NCBI GenBank assembly: GCA_003159055.1
Contig: PMLH01000419.1
Location: 1-5,859 of the forward strand
Length of the DNA: 5,859 nucleotides
DNA from: Myxococcales bacterium
Lineage (GTDB): Bacteria; Myxococcota; Polyangia; Fen-1088
Direction: 5' to 3'
Shown: piece by piece, positions 1 through 5,859 of the stretch
Layout: every line of letters starts with the position of its first letter
How positions within the stretch are numbered: position 1 is the first letter of the stretch
The notes under the pieces: generated by a model
What the model was told of the DNA's origin: nothing
The model's database searches: none
What the model saw: the letters and a program-made list of their open reading frames with translations, nothing else
Translations under genes and position numbers: made by a program

Positions 1-182
1 CCCAGGCCGCCCATGCCTCCAGCATCCAGCCTGCCTGCTCCCTCCCAAGGCTTGGTGAGGTCGACGCAACCCGAACACACGAATGCCACTGCCATGCCCA
101 ACGAGATCCAAACGGAGCGCCCGCCGCTCGCTCGTCGGGCCGCAGCCGTCCAGACTCTTCGCATGCCTCTGAGGTCGACCAT
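1..182 (-). CDS. Putative lipoprotein, N-terminal fragment (runs off the left edge)
   Basis: Reading the minus strand from ATG 182-180, the frame stays open to the window edge, giving 60 residues. The N-terminus is basic (Arg at 5, 8, 9, 16, 17, 22). A hydrophobic stretch follows at about residues 24-36 and ends in Val-Cys-Ser-Gly-Cys, so Cys39 is the probable lipidated residue after signal peptidase II cleavage. The -3 position is Cys rather than the usual Leu, slightly off consensus. The mature protein begins Cys-Val-Asp-Leu-Thr-Lys-Pro-Trp-Glu and then becomes Gly/Ala-rich, like the flexible linkers of myxobacterial surface lipoproteins. An in-frame TAG lies three codons upstream, so the start is ATG 182 or ATG 164; an AGGG (190-187) sits 4 bases before the first. 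The C-terminal domain is outside the window, so no function can be given. It is divergent from the operon at 456. Confidence 0.6.
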   Translation of the reverse strand, partial: MVDLRGMRRVWTAAARRASGGRSVWISLGMAVAFVCSGCVDLTKPWEGAGRLDAGGMGGL

Positions 183-455
183 GGATCCCTACATCGATCC
201 TTTCCCTTCCTAATCTTCCCACCATGCGACGTGGGGACACAAGCAAAGATTGTCCGGCGGCACGCGTCGGTGCGGCGGAGAAGGGTCATGCATGGGTGTC
301 GGCAATGGCACGGCAGGAGTTGCGTGGAGAGCACTTTGGACACGAATCGTTTCGGACTGGCGCCTGCAAGCGTTTTCCGAGACGATGAGCGAGCCTACGA
401 CAATTGCCGGAGCAAAATCCCGGCCCGACTTCCCCAAGCCTACGCGAGTGAATAG
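183..455. other. Divergent intergenic region, no gene supported
   Basis: These 273 bases separate the minus-strand lipoprotein start from the plus-strand operon. Promoters for both directions should lie here. I found no pair of -35/-10 boxes with acceptable spacing on either strand and no clear operator palindrome. Short open frames cross the region, but none has a ribosome binding site together with a protein-like composition. Confidence 0.5.
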
Positions 456-1355
456 GTGACTGCACCCAACGAACAACGACCGAAATCGCGACGCCGGTTG
501 ATTCTTGCCGTCGCGTGGGTGCTCGCTGGATGGGCGTCGGCTATTTTCGTCGCGCCGGTGCTGCAAGGCTGGCTTGAGGCGTATCGAAGTCGAACCACAG
601 GGCCGTCCTACGGCTTGGCCAACGACGCGGCGGCGGCGATGGCGGCCAAGCTCAATACCCGCGAGCAGATCGCACAGCTTCTCGGGACGCCGGTTGCGAG
701 CCTGAGCGACGCGAAGGTCTGCAGCCTGACTTGGGCGGACCGAGAAAAGTCCTACGTTCATGCTCAGCGGGCAAGCCGAGCCCAGCCGGAAACGGCGTGG
801 ATGGCCGTGACTGTGGCCGGCCGAGCCGTGCTAGGCCGTTTTCGCACCGACTTGTGGAGCGGGGACTGCGCCGAATCGGATCTGTTCGAACAGCCATGCA
901 CGAAGGTAGAAAAGGTTCGACTGCTCGAACGGAAAGAATTGGCGGTGGCATCCGATACCGGGCCGACAGCGCTGTTGCCGGGGCAGTGCGTGTGGCGGAC
1001 CTTCGCGGGCAAAGCTGGCGTGCTGGGGCGATACCGCGTGCACCTGCCAGCCGAGCGAGAAATCACGGTGCGCGCGTTTGTGTTGCCGGCAACGGCGTTC
1101 TTGTCGTATCGGCTTACGCTGGGCGGGAACGAGGCCCCTCACGCGAACGGCGAGAACACGGTGTTTCAGTCGATCGGCCAAGGCGACTACGAGGTCGAGG
1201 TCAGCTTGTTGCCTGCGCAGGACGGAGCCGAGAAGCCGGGCGAGTACACGTTGCAGGTGCACTGGGGCCGCGGGGTCGGCGACGCCTGCCCGGTGCCCAG
1301 CTTCGACGAGCGCGAGTGCTACGGTGTGGAGCTTCCGAAGGGAGAGACGCCATGA
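456..1355 (+). CDS. Single-pass membrane protein with Cys-containing extracytoplasmic domain (paralogue 1)
   Basis: This encodes 299 residues of unrecognised function. A basic N-terminus (Arg-Pro-Lys-Ser-Arg-Arg-Arg, 8-14) precedes one hydrophobic helix at about 15-36, so the positive-inside rule puts residues 40-299 in the periplasm. The start GTG 456 directly follows an in-frame TAG (453-455) and is the only start that keeps the basic segment and helix; its ribosome binding site is poor. Cysteines are at 89, 138, 148, 178, 278 and 288, which suits disulfides outside the cytoplasm. The motifs LGRFRTDLW (126-134), LPGQC (174-178) and a C-terminal Gly-Glu-Tyr-Thr-Leu-Gln-Val strand followed by a Cys pair all recur in the next gene product. 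The C-terminal strand pattern vaguely recalls bacterial pre-peptidase C-terminal (PPC) beta domains, but I cannot assign it. Its stop overlaps the next start as ATGA. It is probably the first gene of a three-gene operon. Confidence 0.85.
   Translation: MTAPNEQRPKSRRRLILAVAWVLAGWASAIFVAPVLQGWLEAYRSRTTGPSYGLANDAAAAMAAKLNTREQIAQLLGTPVASLSDAKVCSLTWADREKSYVHAQRASRAQPETAWMAVTVAGRAVLGRFRTDLWSGDCAESDLFEQPCTKVEKVRLLERKELAVASDTGPTALLPGQCVWRTFAGKAGVLGRYRVHLPAEREITVRAFVLPATAFLSYRLTLGGNEAPHANGENTVFQSIGQGDYEVEVSLLPAQDGAEKPGEYTLQVHWGRGVGDACPVPSFDERECYGVELPKGETP
1338..1344 (+). promoter_or_regulatory. Ribosome binding site of the second operon gene
   Basis: AAGGGAG lies inside the end of the first gene, 7 bases before ATG 1352. 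It fixes this start in a frame that is open far upstream (back to 731), where the longer reading would only shadow the first gene. Confidence 0.7.
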
Positions 1356-2272
1356 AGTGGCATCTGCCCAAGCTGTCGCGAAACGAAAAGATCGCCCTGC
1401 TCGTCGGCGCGGTAGGATTTGCGTGGACACTCAAGGTGGTGGAAACCGGTGCTATCGACGCGATCCACAAACCCAGCGCCGAGGACCAGAAGCCCTACGA
1501 CATTCCAGGCCATACGGAGGAAGGAGACCTCGCGCTGATGTGGCGTCGGCTGAAAGGATGGCCAACGGCTTCGGGGAAGGGTGACAAGAAGGCGTGCTGG
1601 CCTGGGGGCGACGCCGTCTGGCTCGACCGCAAGCCGCAAGTGACGGGTGCTGGTCCCAGGAATGGCGTCACCGTGACCTTTTGGGTATCGGAGGCCATTG
1701 ATTCAGAGGCGTTTCTCGGCCGGTACGCCACGGATCTCTGGTACCGAGAAAACCTCGGAACGGGAGCACCTGGCTTCTCCGGATCAGCACAGCACGGTGA
1801 CAACACGCGCTTCATCGAGAGAATTCCGCCGCCCAAGCCCGGACCGCCGGCATGGCGAGTGATCATGCCGGGGCAGTGTGTTTTCGGCGACGTGAGACCT
1901 CTCGACGATGATGGCACGGTCGGGAAGTTCCTCGTCGATCTGCCTGCGCAAGCACGTGTGGACATCAGCGACAGTCCTGATGGTGAGGGCAAGTGGGTGC
2001 CGCTCAAGAAACGCCTCACCTTCGAAGGGAGGGAAGCGACCCACGTGCCCAGAGGCCCAGTGTGGGACAACTCCTATTACTATCGAACCGATGCAGCCGG
2101 ACGCTACGAAGTTGTGATCCGCCGAACTGACCCTCGTAACGCCCAGCAACCCGAACACGGTCGATGGACGCGGTTCTCGTTGATAGTGACATGGGGAGAA
2201 GGTGGAGGAATGTACGCGTGCGGCTCTCCCCAAATTTCTTCCAATTGCTTCGGAGAAAAGAACGATGAGTGA
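1352..2272 (+). CDS. Single-pass membrane protein with Cys-containing extracytoplasmic domain (paralogue 2)
   Basis: This encodes 306 residues of unrecognised function. Basic residues (Lys2, Lys7, Arg10, Lys13) precede a hydrophobic helix at about 14-30, predicting N-in/C-out topology with a periplasmic body. It is a diverged paralogue of the preceding product. LGRYATDLW (122-130) matches LGRFRTDLW, and MPGQC (172-176) matches LPGQC. The next segment, Gly-(Lys/Arg)-(Phe/Tyr)-x-Val-x-Leu-Pro-Ala, is shared, as is an Arg-Leu-Thr strand. The C-terminal Gly-Arg-Tyr-Glu-Val and Thr-Trp-Gly strands lead to a Cys pair. Its four cysteines, 82, 176, 290 and 299, all have counterparts in paralogue 1 (89, 178, 278, 288), while the two extra cysteines of paralogue 1 are absent. 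The start overlaps the previous stop by 4 bp and the stop overlaps the next start by 8 bp. A signal-anchor for a periplasmic ligand-binding or protective domain is possible but unproven. Confidence 0.88.
   Translation: MKWHLPKLSRNEKIALLVGAVGFAWTLKVVETGAIDAIHKPSAEDQKPYDIPGHTEEGDLALMWRRLKGWPTASGKGDKKACWPGGDAVWLDRKPQVTGAGPRNGVTVTFWVSEAIDSEAFLGRYATDLWYRENLGTGAPGFSGSAQHGDNTRFIERIPPPKPGPPAWRVIMPGQCVFGDVRPLDDDGTVGKFLVDLPAQARVDISDSPDGEGKWVPLKKRLTFEGREATHVPRGPVWDNSYYYRTDAAGRYEVVIRRTDPRNAQQPEHGRWTRFSLIVTWGEGGGMYACGSPQISSNCFGEKNDE
2252..2256 (+). promoter_or_regulatory. Ribosome binding site of the metallophosphoesterase gene
   Basis: GGAGA lies 8 bases before ATG 2265. It supports that start over the in-frame GTG at 2202, whose only purine-rich tract (GGGGAG, 2193-2198) is too close at 3 bases and which would force a 71-bp overlap with the upstream gene. 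Confidence 0.7.
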
Positions 2273-5003
2273 ATGGGAAGGGAAGTTCCATCCAGAGGAT
2301 GAGCAGGCCAACGAGCAGCACGAAACCGCAACGACGAGGGAGGAGCGGGAGAAATCTCCCCTGCCTGATAGAGTCACCTATTACGTGCCGCCCGAAATGG
2401 CCAACAGACTTCGCAACACCCTCAGGCTCCGAAGCAAGAGGACCGAAAAGAATCAGGACGAGGAAGCCGAGAGTTCGGACAAGGCTAAACAGCCCAAGAC
2501 GGTCGGGCCCCACAAGACAGCGACGCTCGTGGAAGAGCACCTGGTTAGTGTGACCTATCTGGACGTTGGCTGCTGGGGAGGGAGCGCAGAAACTGCAGAC
2601 GATACCGAAGACGGTGCTACCGCTCACTGGGGCAAAAAGCGGTACTTCGGGATTGTCTACGGGAGGCTTTCTGTTCTCTGTGCCTACCAACCTTGGAACC
2701 CGAGGGGAGACAAAGTACCAAAGATCGACAAAGACGCCTGCCCCCTCGAACCTGACCCGAAGGAAACAGACGAATACAAGAAGATCAAACCCCTCCTCAA
2801 GCACCTTTCAACCGACCCCCACTTGGGCGTCGTCGTGGTGCTCAAAGCTATTCTGAACTATCATCCTGGACAGGAGGCCATTCCCGACGACCGCATTCAC
2901 GTCATTCTTGGCGATCTCCATGCGCCAGTCATGACAGAGGAAGACAGGACCTATTCGGACCGTCCTCGGCCCCCGCGCCCCGCTCACCCGGCGACTCGCA
3001 CGGATACCAAGACGAGCGCGGACGGTGCTCCGCACGCCTCGGCTGTTGTCTCGTCGGGCGATCACGGGACTGGACGAGCAAACGACACAAGCATCAAGAC
3101 GACACCTGAGCCCCAACAGCCCTGGGCGAGCATCGGAGCCCCAAGTGCTCCAAAGGTGGATACGTCGTGGGCAACCAGCACTGGACGAGACATTGCAGGC
3201 GCATCACTCCCGACGGCGACCAACCCCATCGCCACCAAGGACGACCGAAGGAAAACTACCGAAACCGGACTGCCCCAACCACCGCCCGGAGGTGCACTCG
3301 CCAAGTATCCCCTCCGGGGACGCTACGATCGCGGCGACATAGCAACGGTCGTCGTGCCGATTATGGCGCGCCTCTTGGACAAGAAGGCCAAGGTCCTCAT
3401 CAAAGAGAGTCGGGCTGGCGCTTGGACCCGTACAGGTATTGAAGGGTCCAATGGCCCAGCGATTTTCAAGGGGGGAGTGAGCGCTGTTGCCACCACCGCT
3501 GCGTTGCTCGAAATTGCGGTCAAGAGCAAGATCGCAAAATGGTCTGACGACGATGCCGTCGACGTCTCTGTCGCGGAAGACTGGTTCGAGCGCTACCACG
3601 GCAAGAAAGCAGAGCATGGGAAGCCCGCCAAGCTTCCGGCCGACATCTTCGACAGCGCAGGCGACGACCTCTGCGCCTGGCTGAAGATGCTCAAAACCTA
3701 TCAAGGCACTGCTGGTCCCATGAAAGCGACGTCGGAAAGGCCCCCCATTCAGCTAATCCAGGTTGGCGACCTCTTCGATTTCTGGATCGGCCTCAAGTGC
3801 CCGTTCGATCTTCTCAAGACCGCCAGGGACTTTCCCAATCCCGCCGTGGCGACCGAATTCGTGAACTACTGGCTGCAAGAATCGTTGCGCAATCCCGCCA
3901 TCAACTTGCTGTGGAACTTCGACGAGGTGGCGCCCAAGACCGCCGACGAGCTCAAGACGGTCATTTTGTATGGCAACCACGACACCTACATGGGAACCGA
4001 TTTGCTCAGGTACAAAGAGGCTGCCAAGGGAAGGGTGCCGCTTCCGGGGGAATGGACGTCGAGTCCGCAGACCGGATTGGTGGTTCAGCACGGGCATCAA
4101 GACGACGCCTTCAACAGCGAAGATGGTGCGCGCTGGGGTTATCTCCTTACCCAATCGGTCTTCATGGACAACTACGTGCGCAAGATGGACAGCACGATGT
4201 CGTCGCTCAAGACCAAGCTGTTCGGCGGGTTGTGGACTCGGCTGGGATACGCCGAAGCCGCCGTGATGAAGTGCCTATTCGATCGCATCGACGAACCGGA
4301 ACAGAATCACGCCACGGCGAAGCACCAACCCCCTGTGTTCGGCAGCGCGCATAGGCAAAAGCCGGCGCGGCTGGCTTCCACCTTCGTCATGGGACACACG
4401 CACGAGCCGGCACTGCAGCTGATCGACGTGGTACTTCGCGTTTCGCAGAAGCCCGCGGTCAGCGAGCCGCCACAGGAAATTCCCCTGCCCAAAGCGTTCG
4501 TGGTCAGCCCGGGACAGGACAAGAAAGCGAAAGTCACGATTTCCTTCATGCAGGTTCACTTCCTGAAGGGAGATGGCAAAGAGCAATGGGACATGGTTGC
4601 GTCGATTCGATCAGTTGCCGACGAGGCCAATGAAGCAACCGCCACGCTCCTGGACAATCACCCTATCAGGAAGGACAACACCGAGGGGCTCGGCGCAGCG
4701 CGGGTCGAAGCCAGCATCGGTCCTCACGACAAGATTGAGCTGCAGATCCAGGCTCGTCAGGTGCCCCAGGGATCGCAGGAAGTGAAGCGCCCACAATACA
4801 GCAATCCATTGTCGTTCGAGGGCCTGGGAGAGGGACTTTGGAACGCTGCGGGGGAAAAGGTCGATCAGCTGACGCCCGACTTCCTCAAGCAAAAGCCCCA
4901 AGTCGATGTCGTGTCGGTGTCTGTGCACCCCAATACGTGGGAAGGCATCAAGACCTTGGGCTGCGACCACTTCCTCGTGACCTTCGACCTCCAGTGGAAT
5001 TAG
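2265..5003 (+). CDS. Large calcineurin-like metallophosphoesterase with split core
   Basis: This encodes 912 residues with no signal peptide or membrane segment, so it is probably made as a soluble cytoplasmic protein. All metallophosphoesterase motifs are present: Gly-Asp217-Leu-His219 (I), GDLFDFW with Asp502 (II), Gly-Asn571-His-Asp573 (III), His609-Gly-His611 (IV) and Gly-His711-Thr-His713 (V). These are the expected ligands of a dinuclear metal site hydrolysing a phosphomono- or diester. Motif II (GDLFDFWIG) resembles the LpxH/UDP-diacylglucosamine hydrolase branch, but the protein is several times longer than LpxH, so the substrate is unknown. Motifs I and II are about 280 residues apart: a Pro/Thr/Ser/Ala-rich, probably disordered stretch (about 225-348), then a structured-looking segment (about 349-480). 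An acidic/basic N-terminus (1-80), a strand-rich region (85-215) and a strand-rich C-terminus (about 750-912) match nothing I know. It is the last gene of the operon. Catalytic family is confident; role is not. Confidence 0.93.
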   Translation: MSEWEGKFHPEDEQANEQHETATTREEREKSPLPDRVTYYVPPEMANRLRNTLRLRSKRTEKNQDEEAESSDKAKQPKTVGPHKTATLVEEHLVSVTYLDVGCWGGSAETADDTEDGATAHWGKKRYFGIVYGRLSVLCAYQPWNPRGDKVPKIDKDACPLEPDPKETDEYKKIKPLLKHLSTDPHLGVVVVLKAILNYHPGQEAIPDDRIHVILGDLHAPVMTEEDRTYSDRPRPPRPAHPATRTDTKTSADGAPHASAVVSSGDHGTGRANDTSIKTTPEPQQPWASIGAPSAPKVDTSWATSTGRDIAGASLPTATNPIATKDDRRKTTETGLPQPPPGGALAKYPLRGRYDRGDIATVVVPIMARLLDKKAKVLIKESRAGAWTRTGIEGSNGPAIFKGGVSAVATTAALLEIAVKSKIAKWSDDDAVDVSVAEDWFERYHGKKAEHGKPAKLPADIFDSAGDDLCAWLKMLKTYQGTAGPMKATSERPPIQLIQVGDLFDFWIGLKCPFDLLKTARDFPNPAVATEFVNYWLQESLRNPAINLLWNFDEVAPKTADELKTVILYGNHDTYMGTDLLRYKEAAKGRVPLPGEWTSSPQTGLVVQHGHQDDAFNSEDGARWGYLLTQSVFMDNYVRKMDSTMSSLKTKLFGGLWTRLGYAEAAVMKCLFDRIDEPEQNHATAKHQPPVFGSAHRQKPARLASTFVMGHTHEPALQLIDVVLRVSQKPAVSEPPQEIPLPKAFVVSPGQDKKAKVTISFMQVHFLKGDGKEQWDMVASIRSVADEANEATATLLDNHPIRKDNTEGLGAARVEASIGPHDKIELQIQARQVPQGSQEVKRPQYSNPLSFEGLGEGLWNAAGEKVDQLTPDFLKQKPQVDVVSVSVHPNTWEGIKTLGCDHFLVTFDLQWN

Positions 5004-5007
5004 GCCA

Positions 5008-5020
5008 CGGGCGGCGCCCG
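5008..5020. terminator. Short GC hairpin between convergent genes (weak terminator candidate)
   Basis: CGGGC and GCCCG form a 5-bp stem around a 3-base loop in the 21-bp gap between the two convergent stop codons. No T-run follows on either strand, so it is not a canonical intrinsic terminator. Its position is the main argument for it. Confidence 0.3.
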
Positions 5021-5024
5021 CGTA

Positions 5025-5859
5025 TCATTGGCCGGGGTCTTCGCCCGCGGCATCGTTCGCTTCTGCCGAGGGATCTTCGGCGCCGACATCATCGTCCGCA
5101 TCGGGTGTCTGCTCGTCCTCGCAGTCATGCAAACCCAGCAGCTTCGCACAGGTATCGTCGTCCAGCTCAGACGTGACCTTCAGGCCCTCGTCAAACTGGA
5201 ACCAGGCAATGGCATCCCGCAGCTCGTCCGTCATCTCGTCGGTCGGCTCGTCGAAGAAGTACTCGAGGTTCGCGAGCCGCGTGGAAGCGCCGAGTGGGGT
5301 CACCGGCGAGATGACCGGTGAGATCTTGATTTCCCATCGGACAACGTGGTCGGGAGAATCCTCGTCCGGCCGGACCTCGATGGTCCCTTCCGCGCCTGCG
5401 GGCGGCGAATCCACGTTGACGAAGCCGCCTTCGTCGGTTTCGCCACGGATTTCGGGATAGCCTTCCAAGCACAAGGCAAACGGCCGCTTGGCGTACGGCA
5501 CCATCTTGTAGTTGCACAGCCGTACACGGAAGTCGGACTCGGTGTCGATGACGTACTGGCGTGCGACCCGCTGCCGCCATTCGGGGTATAGCTTGTCCTC
5601 TTTGGGCGCCTTGGTCGCGCGCTTCGACGATTCGCCCTCGGCGACGCCAGGGACCGGCGGAAGCACACCGAACGGCTCCGCGAAGAAGAACACCTCGACC
5701 CTGCGGTCGAACTGAACCTGCGCATCGTCATCAGCCTCTTCTGCGACGTCGCCCTCCTCGCTCTCCAAGGGAAAGGATTCGCCGCATCCGTAGGTCACGA
5801 TGCGCACATCGTCGTCGAGTGAGGTGCCGTCGAGATTCATGTAGTCGAGGATGAGCTGA
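5025..5859 (-). CDS. OmpA-like / peptidoglycan-binding composite protein, C-terminal part (5' end missing)
   Basis: The minus-strand frame is open through the right edge, giving 277 residues. ATG 5840 is probably internal, because the residues before it (Leu-Ile-Leu-Asp-Tyr-Met) read like continuing domain sequence. Counting from that Met, GCGESFP (18-24) and DRRVEVFFF (45-53) match the end of an OmpA/MotB-type peptidoglycan-binding domain (compare Gly-Tyr-Gly-Glu-x-x-Pro ... Asn-Arg-Arg-Val-Glu), with an acidic insert between them. A middle region (about 103-175), including FRVRLCNYKMVPYAKRPFAL, looks like a strand-rich Ig- or carboxypeptidase-regulatory-like domain. Residues about 186-240 resemble a PG_binding_1 repeat: Leu-Ala-Asn-Leu-Glu-Tyr, then AIAWFQFDEGLKVTSELDDD. 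The last 30 residues are strongly acidic. I associate this architecture with accessory proteins near VgrG/PAAR genes of type VI secretion loci in myxobacteria; that is recall, not shown here. It probably acts in the envelope. Confidence 0.78.
   Translation of the reverse strand, partial: QLILDYMNLDGTSLDDDVRIVTYGCGESFPLESEEGDVAEEADDDAQVQFDRRVEVFFFAEPFGVLPPVPGVAEGESSKRATKAPKEDKLYPEWRQRVARQYVIDTESDFRVRLCNYKMVPYAKRPFALCLEGYPEIRGETDEGGFVNVDSPPAGAEGTIEVRPDEDSPDHVVRWEIKISPVISPVTPLGASTRLANLEYFFDEPTDEMTDELRDAIAWFQFDEGLKVTSELDDDTCAKLLGLHDCEDEQTPDADDDVGAEDPSAEANDAAGEDPGQ
5302..5325. repeat. Two tandem imperfect 12-bp units within the peptidoglycan-binding gene
   Basis: ACCGGCGAGATG is followed directly by ACCGGTGAGATC, 10 of 12 bases identical. 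On the minus strand they encode a repeated Ile-Ser-Pro-Val. It lies between the strand-rich middle domain and the C-terminal peptidoglycan-binding repeat, so it may be a small in-frame linker duplication. No further copies are seen. Confidence 0.5.

Noticed and set aside
1..213. Plus-strand open frame ending at the TAA at 211-213, open from the left edge
   Set aside because: Its product is low in complexity (Pro, Ser, Ala, Arg) with no domain pattern, and the opposite strand of the same bases gives a convincing lipoprotein signal sequence.
250..459. Small plus-strand frame whose TGA overlaps the GTG start at 456 (GTGA), a possible leader gene
   Set aside because: It starts with TTG without a ribosome binding site, its third codon positions are not clearly GC-enriched, and the product has no recognisable features. 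The overlap alone is not enough.
210..761. 183-codon minus-strand frame across the intergenic region and the start of the first operon gene
   Set aside because: Arg/Pro/Ser-rich product typical of an antisense shadow in GC-rich DNA; it overlaps a well-supported gene.
731..1351. Upstream extension of the second operon gene back to 731
   Set aside because: The extension overlaps the first gene almost entirely and is Arg/Gly/Ala-rich. ATG 1352 has a good ribosome binding site, an ATGA junction and is followed by a membrane anchor.
2202..2264. GTG 2202 as start of the phosphoesterase
   Set aside because: The ribosome binding tract is only 3 bases away and the overlap with the upstream gene would be 71 bp; ATG 2265 has GGAGA at 8 bases.
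3378..4540. Asp-Lys-Lys-Ala-Lys-Val appearing twice in the phosphoesterase (about residues 372 and 752)
   Set aside because: The two copies use different codons and their flanks do not align, so this is probably chance rather than an internal domain repeat.
5301..5320. Inverted repeat CACCGG ... CCGGTG as an operator or hairpin
   Set aside because: It lies inside the coding sequence and is fully explained by the adjacent 12-bp tandem units encoding Ile-Ser-Pro-Val twice.

Overview
The window looks like chromosomal DNA of a GC-rich Gram-negative bacterium. A Myxococcota (Polyangia-type) host is my best guess. It rests on the codon use, a lipoprotein with a Cys-Val-Asp-Leu-Thr-Lys-Pro-Trp start, and an OmpA-like/peptidoglycan-binding composite protein of a kind I associate with type VI secretion loci in that group. 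This is inference, not a taxonomic proof. No tRNA, rRNA, CRISPR array, transposase or integrase is visible.

Layout: (1) At the left edge, on the minus strand, lies the 5' end of a probable lipoprotein gene (182 down to 1, continuing out of the window). (2) A divergent intergenic region of about 270 bp (183-455) holds no convincing gene or promoter. (3) A tight plus-strand operon of three genes follows: 456-1355, 1352-2272 and 2265-5003. They overlap by 4 and 8 bp, so they are almost certainly co-transcribed and translationally coupled. (4) After a 21-bp gap, a convergent minus-strand gene (5025 to the right edge, 5' end missing) encodes an OmpA-like plus peptidoglycan-binding protein.

The first two operon genes encode single-pass, N-in/C-out membrane proteins. 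They are diverged tandem paralogues sharing a Pro-Gly-Gln-Cys motif, a Leu-Gly-Arg-aromatic...Thr-Asp-Leu-Trp motif and a paired C-terminal cysteine arrangement. The third encodes a 912-residue calcineurin-like metallophosphoesterase with all five metal-binding motifs. Motif I is separated from motif II by about 280 residues, of which about 125 look disordered, and the enzyme core is flanked by unrecognised N- and C-terminal regions.

How they work together is not established. The stable operon suggests a membrane-associated phosphoesterase module. The neighbouring peptidoglycan-binding gene makes a link to a contractile secretion system (cargo plus duplicated protective membrane proteins) a testable idea, but nothing in the window proves it.
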